Shown here: one piece after another, positions 6,800 to 13,299 of the stretch | Numbering within the stretch: the stretch's first letter is position 1 | How the letters are laid out: the number at the start of each line of letters is the position of its first letter | Notes under the pieces: generated by a model | The model's input: only the letters and a program-made list of their open reading frames with translations | Database searches by the model: none | What the model was told of the DNA's origin: nothing | Position numbers and translations under genes: made by a program | From: an uncultured Bilophila sp. | Lineage (GTDB): Bacteria > Desulfobacterota > Desulfovibrionia > Desulfovibrionales > Desulfovibrionaceae | Assembly: GCA_902373525.1 (NCBI GenBank) | Contig: CABKMN010000049.1 | Location: 1 to 15,469 of the forward strand | Direction of reading: 5' to 3' | Length of the DNA stretch: 15,469 nucleotides

Positions 6800-7912
6800 A
6801 TGAGTACGACAGAACAAGACATCATCATCGTGGGCGGCGGCGTAGCGGGCTCGGCGCTGGCATACGGGCTTTCGGGCAAGGGCCGGAAGGTGACGGTGCT
6901 GGACGCGCCGACGGACACGAACAAGGCGTCCCGGACGAACGTGGGGCTGATCTGGTGCCAGTCGAAATTTCTGCACCTGCCCGAGTACGCGAAATGGGGC
7001 TTCATCTCCTCGCGGCTGTACCCCGACCTGACCAGAGAACTGGAGGAAACCTCCGGGCACGCCATCCCGGTGAACTACACCGGCGGCATCATCCCCGTCC
7101 TGAGCGAGGCGGACTACCAAAAGCGCGGCGACTACATCGAAAAGCTGCGCGAGGCGCTCGGGGAATACAAGGGCTGCATGATCGACCGCGCCGAACTGGA
7201 GCGCAAGCTCCCGAAGATCGGCTGGGGCCCCGAGGTCTGCGGCGCGGCGTGGTGCGAAGAGGACGGCGTCATCGACCCGCTCTCCCTGCTGCGCGCCTTC
7301 CGCACCGCCCTGCCCCGCGTCGGCGTGACCTTCCGGCAGACGCTGGTCTTCGACGTGCGGCCCCACGCGGGCGGCTACCGCGTCACCACCCGAGACGGCG
7401 AATTCGACTGCGAACGCCTCGTGCTCGCCGCCGGGCTGTCCAACCGCCGCTTCGCCCAGTTCGCCCTGCCCGCCCTGCCCGTCTACCCGGACAAGGGACA
7501 GGTGCTGCTCGTGGAGCGCATGCCCTTCGTCATGCCCATCCCCGTGCTCGGCGTCACCCAGACCTTCGGCGGCACCACCATCATCGGCTTCCGGCACGAG
7601 AAGGCCGGGCACCACACGCGGGTCATCCCCGCCGACGTCGCCTCCGAGGGCAAGTGGGCCATCCGCGTCTGGCCCGAACTCGGCAAGAAACGCCTCATCC
7701 GCGCGTGGGCCGGCCTGCGCGTCATGCCCGAGGACAACATGGCGATCTACAGCCGCCTGCCCGGACACCCCAACGTCACCCTCGTCAACACCCACAGCGC
7801 CGTGACCATGGCCGCGGCCCATACGCGCCTGCTCCCCGACTTCATCCTCGGCGGCGACCTGCCCGAAACCGCGCAGGGAATGACGCTCAAACGCTTCGGC
7901 TACGCTTGCTAA
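6800..7912 (+). CDS. FAD-dependent amine/amino acid dehydrogenase, DAO family (catalytic subunit)
   Basis: This 370-aa D-amino-acid-oxidase-fold flavoprotein is comparable to the B subunit of opine oxidases, HcnC, or the catalytic subunit of D-hydroxyproline dehydrogenase. The FAD-binding dinucleotide motif IIIVGGGVAGSALAYGL is at residues 8-24, with an acidic strand end (VLDAP) after it. The C-terminus has the family pattern THSAVTMAAAHTRLLPDFILGG. It would oxidise a secondary or primary amine of an amino acid to an imine. GGAGG from the preceding repeat lies 9 nt before the ATG. Its partners follow directly at 7923 and 8204. In this class electrons go through the Fe-S subunits to the respiratory chain rather than to oxygen, which suits an anaerobe. 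The substrate is undetermined. Confidence 0.9.
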   Translation: MSTTEQDIIIVGGGVAGSALAYGLSGKGRKVTVLDAPTDTNKASRTNVGLIWCQSKFLHLPEYAKWGFISSRLYPDLTRELEETSGHAIPVNYTGGIIPVLSEADYQKRGDYIEKLREALGEYKGCMIDRAELERKLPKIGWGPEVCGAAWCEEDGVIDPLSLLRAFRTALPRVGVTFRQTLVFDVRPHAGGYRVTTRDGEFDCERLVLAAGLSNRRFAQFALPALPVYPDKGQVLLVERMPFVMPIPVLGVTQTFGGTTIIGFRHEKAGHHTRVIPADVASEGKWAIRVWPELGKKRLIRAWAGLRVMPEDNMAIYSRLPGHPNVTLVNTHSAVTMAAAHTRLLPDFILGGDLPETAQGMTLKRFGYAC

Positions 7913-7922
7913 GGAACACGCC

Positions 7923-8204
7923 ATGCAGAACACCGCAACACCCACCGTCCGCATCACCTTCGACGGACAGCCTCTGGAAGTCCCCGCCGGGATCAGCGTC
8001 GCCGCCGCCGTGCTCGGGCACGCCCACGCGGGCCACACCTGCAAGCACCCCGTGGACGGCAGCGCCCGCGCCCCCTACTGCCTCATGGGCGTGTGCTTCG
8101 AATGCCTCATGGAAATCGACGGCGAACCCAACGTGCAGTCCTGCCTCGTCACCGTGCGGGAAGGCATGACCGTGAGACGGCAACTTTCCGGGGAGTCTGA
8201 ATAA
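7923..8204 (+). CDS. Small [2Fe-2S] subunit of the amine dehydrogenase
   Basis: This 93-aa ferredoxin-like protein (Fer2_4 type) matches HcnA, or the small subunit of opine/hydroxyproline oxidases. Cysteines 53, 58, 61 and 74 give the plant-type cluster pattern C-x4-C-x2-C-x12-C, in the context APYCLMGVCFECLMEIDG; Cys40 is extra. It would relay electrons between the catalytic flavin subunit and the larger FAD/Fe-S subunit. AAGGA overlaps the stop of the preceding gene (7911-7915), and the start lies 10 nt after that stop. Its own TAA overlaps the next ATG in a TAATG junction, indicating translational coupling. Confidence 0.92.
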   Translation: MQNTATPTVRITFDGQPLEVPAGISVAAAVLGHAHAGHTCKHPVDGSARAPYCLMGVCFECLMEIDGEPNVQSCLVTVREGMTVRRQLSGESE

Positions 8205-9592
8205 TGGACAGAAACATGGACCTCATCGTCATCGGCGCCGGTCCCGCCGGCCTGTCCGCCGCCTGCGCCGCGCGCGCCTGCGGACTGGACGTCACCCTCA
8301 TCGACGAGCAGGCGGCCCCCGGCGGCCAGCTCTTCCGCAACATCGAAACCCCGATGGCGCAGGCCATCCTCGACCCCAAGGACCGCGAAACCGGCCTCGC
8401 CCTCGTCAAACGCTTCCGCGAAAGCGGCGCGACCTACTATCCCAACGCCGTCGTGTGGGGGCTGGAGCCGCACAAGGTCTCCTGCACCATGAACGGCAGG
8501 GCCGAAGAGCTGACCGCCTCCTTCATCGTCGTCGCCCCCGGCGGCATGGAACGGCCCGTTCCCTTCCCCGGCTGGACGCTCCCCGGCGTCATGGGCGCGG
8601 GCGGCGCGGACATCCTGCTGCGCTCCGGCGGCACGCTGTCCGCCGACAAGGACGCGCCGGTCGTGCTCGCGGGCAACGGCCCCCTGCTGCTCCTGCTCGC
8701 CGGGCACCTCCTCGACGCGGGCGTCAACATCGCCGCGTGGCTCGACACAGGGTACTGGTCCCGCCGCATCCTGTCCGGCGCGCTCATGCCCGCGGGCGTG
8801 CTCGACGCCGCCTACGTCGCCAAGGGCATGAAGATGGCCCTGCGCGTGCTCAGGGGCAAGGTGCCGATCATCCGCAACGTGACCAACATCCGCGCCGCGG
8901 GGACGGACCATGTCGAAAAGGTCCTCTACGACGCGGGCGGGCGGACCCACGAGATCGCCGCCGGGACGCTCCTGCGCCACGAGGGCATCATCCCCCGCAC
9001 CCACATCCTCAATTCGCTGGGCGCGAAGCACGTCTGGGACGCGGTACAGCGCTACTGGCATCCCGTGACCGATGAATTCGGGCGCACCAGCGTCGACGGC
9101 CTGTACGTCGCGGGCGACGGCACCTACGTCCACGGCGGCGACGCGAGCCTGCTCAAGGGCGAGATCGCCGGGATCGAGATCGCCCGCCGCCTCGGGGTGC
9201 TTTCCGACGCCGAGGCCGACCACCGCTGCACGCCCGCGCGCCGCAAGCTGCGCGCCGTCCGCATCGCGCGCGGCTTCCTGCGCTACGTGTTCGCGCCGAA
9301 CCCCGCCATCTTCAACGTGCCGGACGAGACGCTGGTGTGCCGCTGCGAATGCGTCACCGCCGGGGACATCCGCAAGGCCGTGGCCGAGGGCTTCCGCGAC
9401 GTGAACGAGGTCAAGCGCTTCACCCGCTGCGGCATGGGCCAGTGTCAGGGACGCATGTGCGGCCCCGCGCTCGCGGAACTCACCGCCGCCGCCCAGTCCA
9501 AAAGCCCCGCCGCCGTGGGCGCGCTGCAAGTCCGCCAGCCCTTCCGCCCGGTCAGCCTCGAAAACTACTGCAACCTCAACGCGCCCGACTAG
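8204..9592 (+). CDS. FAD/NAD(P)-binding subunit with BFD-like [2Fe-2S] domain (HcnB / opine oxidase A type)
   Basis: This 462-aa protein has an N-terminal pyridine-nucleotide-disulfide-reductase fold with VIGAGPAGLSAA at residues 9-20. It continues with DEQAAPGGQL, a second nucleotide-binding strand near VVLAGNGPLLLLLAG, and DGLYVAGDGTYVHGG. The C-terminal bacterioferritin-ferredoxin-like domain carries Cys379, Cys381, Cys383 and Cys409, Cys414, Cys419 (CRCEC and RCGMGQCQGRMCG). This is the architecture of HcnB, of OoxA-type opine oxidase subunits and of the large subunit of D-hydroxyproline dehydrogenase. Together with the two genes before it, it forms a complete three-subunit enzyme. The ATG overlaps the upstream stop by one base. 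An ATG four codons later is an alternative start. Confidence 0.93.
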   Translation: MDRNMDLIVIGAGPAGLSAACAARACGLDVTLIDEQAAPGGQLFRNIETPMAQAILDPKDRETGLALVKRFRESGATYYPNAVVWGLEPHKVSCTMNGRAEELTASFIVVAPGGMERPVPFPGWTLPGVMGAGGADILLRSGGTLSADKDAPVVLAGNGPLLLLLAGHLLDAGVNIAAWLDTGYWSRRILSGALMPAGVLDAAYVAKGMKMALRVLRGKVPIIRNVTNIRAAGTDHVEKVLYDAGGRTHEIAAGTLLRHEGIIPRTHILNSLGAKHVWDAVQRYWHPVTDEFGRTSVDGLYVAGDGTYVHGGDASLLKGEIAGIEIARRLGVLSDAEADHRCTPARRKLRAVRIARGFLRYVFAPNPAIFNVPDETLVCRCECVTAGDIRKAVAEGFRDVNEVKRFTRCGMGQCQGRMCGPALAELTAAAQSKSPAAVGALQVRQPFRPVSLENYCNLNAPD

Positions 9593-9599
9593 GCGCGAT

Positions 9600-9625
9600 C
9601 CGCCGGTCCCGTGCGGGACCGGCGG
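9600..9625. other. Strong GC hairpin after the dehydrogenase operon
   Basis: CCGCCGGTCCC (9600-9610) and GGGACCGGCGG (9615-9625) pair perfectly around GTGC, 7 nt after the stop. No T-run follows on the plus strand, so termination is uncertain. It lies directly before the tctA remnant. Confidence 0.6.
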
Positions 9626-9637
9626 CCTCGAAAAAGA

Positions 9638-9993
9638 ATACGCATCGGGGAGCTGCCGAAGCATCCGGTCTTCGTGGTGACGAGCTTCGCCTTCGTCGGG
9701 ACGCACTCCATCAACCAGAGTCCGACATCCTGTGCCTCGTCCTGTTCGGCATCCTCGGCTACGGCATGCGCCGCTTCCAGTCCCCCGCCGGGCCGATGAT
9801 CATCGGCTTCATCCTCGGGCCGCTGCTGGAATCCTCGTTCGACCAGACCATGCCCCTGTCCGACGGCAGCTTCATGATCTTCCTCCGGAAGCCCGGCGCG
9901 GTCGTCCTGCTGCTCACGGTCGCCGCCGTGGCCAGCATCATCCGGGCCCGGATGCGCCGGTCGAAGATTGCCGAACTCGCTCGGGAGGCGTAA
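9638..9993 (+). pseudogene. Truncated, frameshifted tctA 3' remnant
   Basis: This fragment matches codons 382-502 of the intact tctA (4334-4699). The first part (IRIGELPKH...FAFVGTHSINQS) and the second part (DILCLVLFGILGYGMRRFQS... to the stop at 9991-9993) lie in different frames. They are separated by a 4-nt deletion near 9721, where the intact gene has seven bases and this copy three. Two further single-codon losses are present. About 90 nt around 9740-9832 match the intact gene with one mismatch, including third codon positions, implying a fairly recent duplication or gene conversion. It lacks the 5' three-quarters of the gene and cannot make a transporter. Confidence 0.92.
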
Positions 9994-10002
9994 CCCGTAC
10001 GA

Positions 10003-10019
10003 GGGAGGTTCGTCCTCCC
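10003..10019 (+). other. Small hairpin between tctA remnant and racemase gene
   Basis: GGGAGG (10003-10008) pairs with CCTCCC (10014-10019), followed by CCCCAAACCCCGACCCC. It resembles a shortened form of the gene-end repeat seen after tctA and ridA. Confidence 0.35.
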
Positions 10020-10046
10020 CCCAAACCCCGACCCCGGAGGTCCCTC

Positions 10047-10778
10047 ATGAAAGGCGGCAAGCTGTATTACGACATGCCCATCGGCATCCTGTGCCTCGAA
10101 TCGCTGTTTCCGAAGCCGCGCGGGCACATGCGCAATCCGCTGACGTACCGGTTCCCGACGGTCACGCGGGTGGTGCGGGGCGTGGACATCCCGCGCCTGC
10201 TGTTCAACCCCACGCCGGACCTGCTGGAACCGTTCATCACGGCGGCGAAGGAGCTTGAGGCCGACGGCGTGCAGGCGATCACCGGAAGCTGCGGGTTCAT
10301 GGCCCGGTTCCAGAGCCGGATCGCGGCGGAACTGAAGGTGCCGGTCTTCATGTCCAGCCTGCTCCAGCTGCCGCTGGTGCGGCTGATGCACGGGCAGCAG
10401 GCCAACATCGGCGTGCTGACCGCCAGCAGGCAGGCGTTGACGCCGGCGCACTTCTCGGAATGCGCGGTGCCGATGGAGTCGGTGTTCATCCGGGGCATGG
10501 AAGGCAATCCCGAATTCTGGGAAACCATCATCGAGGGCAGGCGCAACGATTTCGACATGCCGCGCCTCGAAGCCGAAATCGTCGGCACCGCGCGGGCCTT
10601 CGCCGAGGAAAAGGCGCTCGACGCCCTCGTGCTCGAATGCACCGACCTCTCGGCCTTCTCCGCACCCATCCAGCGGGCGATCAACCTGCCGGTGTACGAC
10701 ATCAACTCGCTCGTGGAATATGCGTACTACGCGGTTTGCCGGAAGGACTACGCCCGTGCGGACGCCCCTCATCCTTGA
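10047..10778 (+). CDS. Aspartate/glutamate racemase family protein
   Basis: This 243-aa enzyme belongs to the cofactor-independent two-cysteine racemase superfamily (Asp/Glu/hydantoin racemase). The two catalytic cysteines are visible: Cys82 in AITGSCGFMARF and Cys198 in LVLECTDLSAF. GGAGG lies 6 nt before the ATG at 10047. Such enzymes interconvert enantiomers of amino acids or hydantoins; some relatives are maleate isomerases or decarboxylases, so the reaction is not fixed. Beside an amine dehydrogenase it would plausibly set the enantiomer to be oxidised. The last residues (after Cys231) lie in a 28-bp direct repeat (10741-10768 and 10803-10830), so the natural C-terminus may have been altered by a small duplication. 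Confidence 0.88.
   Translation: MKGGKLYYDMPIGILCLESLFPKPRGHMRNPLTYRFPTVTRVVRGVDIPRLLFNPTPDLLEPFITAAKELEADGVQAITGSCGFMARFQSRIAAELKVPVFMSSLLQLPLVRLMHGQQANIGVLTASRQALTPAHFSECAVPMESVFIRGMEGNPEFWETIIEGRRNDFDMPRLEAEIVGTARAFAEEKALDALVLECTDLSAFSAPIQRAINLPVYDINSLVEYAYYAVCRKDYARADAPHP
10741..10768 (+). repeat. 28-bp direct repeat, copy A (end of racemase gene)
   Basis: GGAAGGACTACGCCCGTGCG followed by GACGCCCC is repeated exactly at 10803-10830, 62 bp on. Copy A is coding for the penultimate residues of the racemase; copy B lies after the stop. Confidence 0.9.
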
Positions 10779-10802
10779 AAACGTCATCGACTCAGGCTTC
10801 GA

Positions 10803-10830
10803 GGAAGGACTACGCCCGTGCGGACGCCCC
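10803..10830 (+). repeat. 28-bp direct repeat, copy B
   Basis: Exact copy of 10741-10768 in the non-coding tract. It would encode RKDYARADAP in another frame, which points to duplication of the racemase gene end rather than to a gene. Confidence 0.9.
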
Positions 10831-10878
10831 AAGGGGTTGACGAACAGAACCGCCTGACGCCCGCCTTCGGACGCCTGC

Positions 10879-11023
10879 CTCCGCCTGCGGAGGGACCCGG
10901 CTGCGGAACACCCGAAAACGGCTTCGAGATCGGGCGGGTCTCCGCCTGCGGACGGACCCGGACCCGCCACGACGGCTGAGAGCCGCTCGTCCCCGGCTGC
11001 CTCCGCCTGCGGGCGGCTCCGGC
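10879..11023. repeat. Three short repeats on an exact 61-bp period
   Basis: CTCCGCCTGCGG begins at 10879, 10940 and 11001, each followed by a related GGACCCGG or GGCTCCGG tail. About 23 nt of each 61-bp unit is conserved and the rest has diverged. The stretch 10779-11398 has no supportable gene; long open frames here come from the extreme GC content. It looks like a decaying minisatellite. Confidence 0.65.
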
Positions 11024-11063
11024 CCCCGCTCCGGCCCCCGTTCCGGACCGGAAGGCCTCCGGG

Positions 11064-11144
11064 TTCCGCGCGCCGCGCCGTACGAAGGCCGCGTCGCCGC
11101 GCAGTGCGGGGTGTCACTCCGGTTTCCGCGCGCCGCGCCGTACG
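11064..11144. repeat. 21-bp direct repeat pair, 60 bp apart
   Basis: TTCCGCGCGCCGCGCCGTAC plus G occurs at 11064-11084 and 11124-11144. The 60-bp spacing continues the 61-62 bp rhythm of the upstream repeats. From 11145 to 11280 nothing further is recognisable. Confidence 0.75.
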
Positions 11145-11287
11145 CGGAGGCCCCCGGAACGACGCCTGAGCCGTATGCGCCGCGCGGGGCCGTTCTCCAA
11201 GGACGGGCAGGCGGGGCGCGGGAAAAGCCGGCCTTCCGCCGGGGACGCCCCCGGTGACGGCGGCACGGCGCACAGGCGGGCAACCGA

Positions 11288-11316
11288 TTGCGCGCGGCGG
11301 CCCGAACGGGTATCCT
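11288..11316 (+). promoter_or_regulatory. Possible sigma-70 promoter
   Basis: TTGCGC (11288-11293) and TATCCT (11311-11316) are 17 bp apart and about 80 nt before the next gene. The -35 box matches consensus at three positions and the -10 box at four, so this is a moderate candidate only. Confidence 0.35.
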
Positions 11317-11398
11317 GAGACGCCGAGCGTCGGGCCCGCCCCCTCCGGGGCGTTCCGCAGGTTCCGCATCCGGCCCCGGCGAACGACGAGGAGGACGC

Positions 11399-11974
11399 AT
11401 GAACGCAGACCCGTTGACCTACGCCCCGTTTCTGCTGCTCTTTCTGCTGGCCGCAGCCGTTGAAATCCGCTACTGGATCAGGAACCGCGCCCGGATGACC
11501 CCGAAGGCGCGGCTCAGACGCGGGCTGTTCCTCGCCGCCGTGCCGGTGCTCTGCGCCGCGCTCTGGCTGGGCCGGGATCGGGCGGCGTTCTGGCTGGAGG
11601 ATCATACCGAGCCTCCGTACGCCCGGATCGAAATCCCTGTGGCCGACCTGCGGGACGACCGGGAAGGGCTCCGAACCTTTGCCGGGCGGCTTGAGACAAC
11701 GGTATGGGACGGGACCCACGCCGAAGCGCGGGCCCGGCTCGACGAGGCGATTGTCTTCATCGGCCTGTGCGCGCTGTCCTCCGGCTCGGAAAAAAAGGGC
11801 ACCGTGGATGATCCGCTGACCATGAACGACGTCAGGCGCGCCGGGATAACGGCCCTGTTCCGCACCGCACTGGAAAACGGACGGTTCAGGCTGTCCGACA
11901 TCCTCGACCGCTACGCCGAAAACAAGCGCAACTACCCGAAAATGTTCTCGCAAATGAAGGCGGGCGGCTTATAA
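11399..11974 (+). CDS. Hypothetical protein with two N-terminal transmembrane segments
   Basis: This 191-aa protein is not one I recognise. Hydrophobic segments lie at about residues 8-23 and 43-58, separated by a strongly basic loop (RYWIRNRARMTPKARLRR) expected to be cytoplasmic. A soluble C-terminal part of about 130 residues follows, rich in charged residues and predicted largely helical (EARARLDEAIVFIGLCALSS, then NDVRRAGITALFRTAL). GAGGAGG lies 4 nt before the ATG at 11399. It is an isolated gene, with a repeat-filled tract upstream and a good terminator downstream. The basic loop and hydrophobic pair suggest an inner-membrane anchor with a soluble domain; no enzymatic motif is visible. 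Confidence 0.8.
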   Translation: MNADPLTYAPFLLLFLLAAAVEIRYWIRNRARMTPKARLRRGLFLAAVPVLCAALWLGRDRAAFWLEDHTEPPYARIEIPVADLRDDREGLRTFAGRLETTVWDGTHAEARARLDEAIVFIGLCALSSGSEKKGTVDDPLTMNDVRRAGITALFRTALENGRFRLSDILDRYAENKRNYPKMFSQMKAGGL

Positions 11975-11987
11975 GCCTGAACGAACA

Positions 11988-12021
11988 AGGAACGCTCCCG
12001 GAAGGGGGCGTTCCTCGTTTT
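11988..12021 (+). terminator. Intrinsic terminator
   Basis: AGGAACGCTCCC (11988-11999) pairs with GGGGGCGTTCCT (12004-12015) with one wobble and a 4-nt loop, followed by CGTTTT. It begins 14 nt after the stop of the 191-aa gene. Confidence 0.85.
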
Positions 12022-12352
12022 ACGGGCCGTCCCCGGTTTTGTGAGCCCGCCCGTTCCCGGACGGAGGGGGCGCGCTGCGGCCTTGGGGGAAAAAGAAGGC
12101 CGCGTCGGAAAGGATTGAGGCTTTGCCTGAAATTCCAAAGGAATAACCGATGAAAGGCCCCAGTCATGGAGTCCGGCGACGGAAAAAACCGGATACCGGT
12201 CTGAATGTTCAGCATCCTGTGGAAATGAAACGACCGCATCCCATGACAGAGCCCAAACGAATGTTCTCTTCGCCATCCCCCTGACACGTCATGGACAAAA
12301 GCGCGTTCAGCCCCTGCTTCCCCCTCGGGGAAGCGGGACGACGAAGCCGACG
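12022..12352. other. Intergenic region without a supportable gene
   Basis: This stretch between convergent genes holds two hairpins, GCGGCCTT (12077-12084) / AAGGCCGC (12096-12103) and GCTTCCCC (12316-12323) / GGGGAAGC (12327-12334). I find no frame with a ribosome site and plausible protein. Its centre (about 12110-12290) is noticeably less GC-rich than the neighbours. Confidence 0.5.
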
Positions 12353-12384
12353 GAAAAAGGGACGCTCCCTTCCGAAAGCGTCCC
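12353..12384 (-). terminator. Intrinsic terminator of the S24 repressor gene
   Basis: GGGACGCT (12359-12366) pairs with AGCGTCCC (12377-12384); on the minus strand the stem is followed by TTTTT (12354-12358). It ends 30 nt beyond the repressor stop. Confidence 0.85.
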
Positions 12385-12413
12385 TCCGCATCGTGCTCGG
12401 GAAACGGGCCCCC

Positions 12414-13124
12414 CTACACCTCCCGACACCACCAGATGACCTTGCCGATGATGCGGACGGACTCGGCCATGTCGCCGCGCAGGTCCACTTCAATGGGATC
12501 ATAGCGTTTGTTCAGGCTGCGGAGCAGCATCCGGTGGCCGGGGAGCGTCTCGATCTGCTTGATGTAGATTTCCTCGTTGACGCCCACGGCGTAGATGGTG
12601 TGGGGAAAAATCTGCTGCTTGCTCTGGTCGATGAGGGCCATGTCCCCGTGCCTGATCTCCGGCTCCATGCTGTCGCCGTAGACCTTCATGAGGATCATCT
12701 TGTCGGGGTTGCCCTTGCGGCAGAGCCATTCGGAGCGGAAAGCGAAATAATCCAGCACCTCGCCGTCGGTTTGCAGGCTCCCGACCCCGGCGGACAGGCT
12801 CGCCGCCACCAGCGGGATGCACAGCAGATCGAGGTCCGGCACCGCCGCGCCCGAGGGCGTGGACGGCTGCGGGGATGCGGCGGTACGGGAAGGATCGTCC
12901 GCCGAGCCCCGGCCGAACATCAGCCAGTCCATCGAAAGGTTGCACTCGCGCGCGACCTTGACCACCCACCCCTCTGGAATCTTGCGCTTGCGCCGCGCCT
13001 GGCTCACCGCCTGCGGCGAAACGCCGAGGAACGCGGCGAGCTGCGCGTCGCGGTGCAGGCCCGCCCCGGAAAGCAGGCGGTCCAGAATGGCGTTGGAATC
13101 GGAATCGGATGGCGTCGTGTTCAT
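12414..13124 (-). CDS. CI/LexA-like transcriptional repressor (phage CI-type HTH + S24 peptidase)
   Basis: This is a 236-aa DNA-binding autoprotease. Residues 12-72 form a phage CI-type helix-turn-helix (DAQLAAFLGVSPQAVSQARR, then GWVVKVAREC and LSMDWLMFGRG). A proline/serine-rich linker (73-96) leads to an S24 domain with nucleophile Ser152 (GDSMEPE) and general base Lys189 (EEIYIKQIE). A possible Ala112-Gly113 self-cleavage site lies in SLSAGVGS. All parts of a RecA-inducible switch are therefore present. Known relatives repress prophage or SOS-like genes and are cleaved after DNA damage. No prophage structural genes are in the window. The gene is divergent from a 70-aa protein at 13300, and similar inverted repeats overlap both promoters, which suggests auto- and cross-repression. 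Confidence 0.92.
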   Translation of the reverse strand: MNTTPSDSDSNAILDRLLSGAGLHRDAQLAAFLGVSPQAVSQARRKRKIPEGWVVKVARECNLSMDWLMFGRGSADDPSRTAASPQPSTPSGAAVPDLDLLCIPLVAASLSAGVGSLQTDGEVLDYFAFRSEWLCRKGNPDKMILMKVYGDSMEPEIRHGDMALIDQSKQQIFPHTIYAVGVNEEIYIKQIETLPGHRMLLRSLNKRYDPIEVDLRGDMAESVRIIGKVIWWCREV

Positions 13125-13131
13125 GCCTTTG

Positions 13132-13161
13132 TCTATACCCGCACCCCGGCGCTCTTGTCAA
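13132..13161 (-). promoter_or_regulatory. Sigma-70 promoter of the repressor, apparently leaderless
   Basis: On the minus strand TTGACA (13156-13161) and TATAGA (13132-13137) are 18 bp apart. Transcription would start around 13124-13126, at or next to the ATG at 13124, so the mRNA may lack a leader; only AAAGG precedes the start. The -35 box overlaps the inverted repeat at 13159-13171. Confidence 0.75.
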
Positions 13162-13171
13162 TCTTTGGTTG
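13159..13171. promoter_or_regulatory. Candidate repressor operator 1
   Basis: CAATC-TTT-GGTTG is an imperfect 5-3-5 inverted repeat overlapping the -35 box of the repressor promoter. It closely matches the repeat at 13208-13220, so both are likely sites for the same protein, probably the S24 repressor. Confidence 0.6.
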
Positions 13172-13207
13172 CTCCATCCTGAAAAATTCATTTTCGGTCA
13201 CTTTTAT

Positions 13208-13220
13208 CAATTTTTGATTG
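13208..13220. promoter_or_regulatory. Candidate repressor operator 2
   Basis: CAATT-TTT-GATTG is the partner of operator 1, with centres 49 bp apart. It overlaps a plus-strand TTGACA (13218-13223) that can serve the 70-aa gene. Binding would block that promoter. Confidence 0.6.
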
Positions 13221-13246
13221 ACAAACAACCCGGACTCGGGCACTTT
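13218..13246 (+). promoter_or_regulatory. Possible sigma-70 promoter for the 70-aa gene
   Basis: A perfect TTGACA (13218-13223) is followed after 17 bp by CACTTT (13241-13246), a poor -10 box with two consensus matches. The strong -35 and its overlap with operator 2 suggest a promoter that needs help or is weak when free. Confidence 0.4.
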
Positions 13247-13299
13247 CAAACCGCGCCGGGAAGACGGCGAATCCACGGAGCGAGACAAGGAGAACTCTC

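Noticed and set aside
5915..8044. Very long minus-strand open frame across ridA and the flavoprotein gene
   Set aside because: It is antisense to two well-supported genes and spans their hairpin-filled spacer; composition only.
9337..9993. Single open frame joining the dehydrogenase 3' end with the tctA remnant
   Set aside because: The first part is out of frame with the real dehydrogenase gene; only the last third encodes TctA-like sequence. It is a chance joining, not a fusion protein.
10741..11144. CRISPR-like array
   Set aside because: The spacing is regular but the repeats are three different short sequences, few in number and degenerate; no cas genes are present.
9759..11369. 536-codon minus-strand open frame over the racemase and repeat tract
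   Set aside because: It is antisense to the racemase, has extreme arginine/glycine/proline content and no ribosome site.
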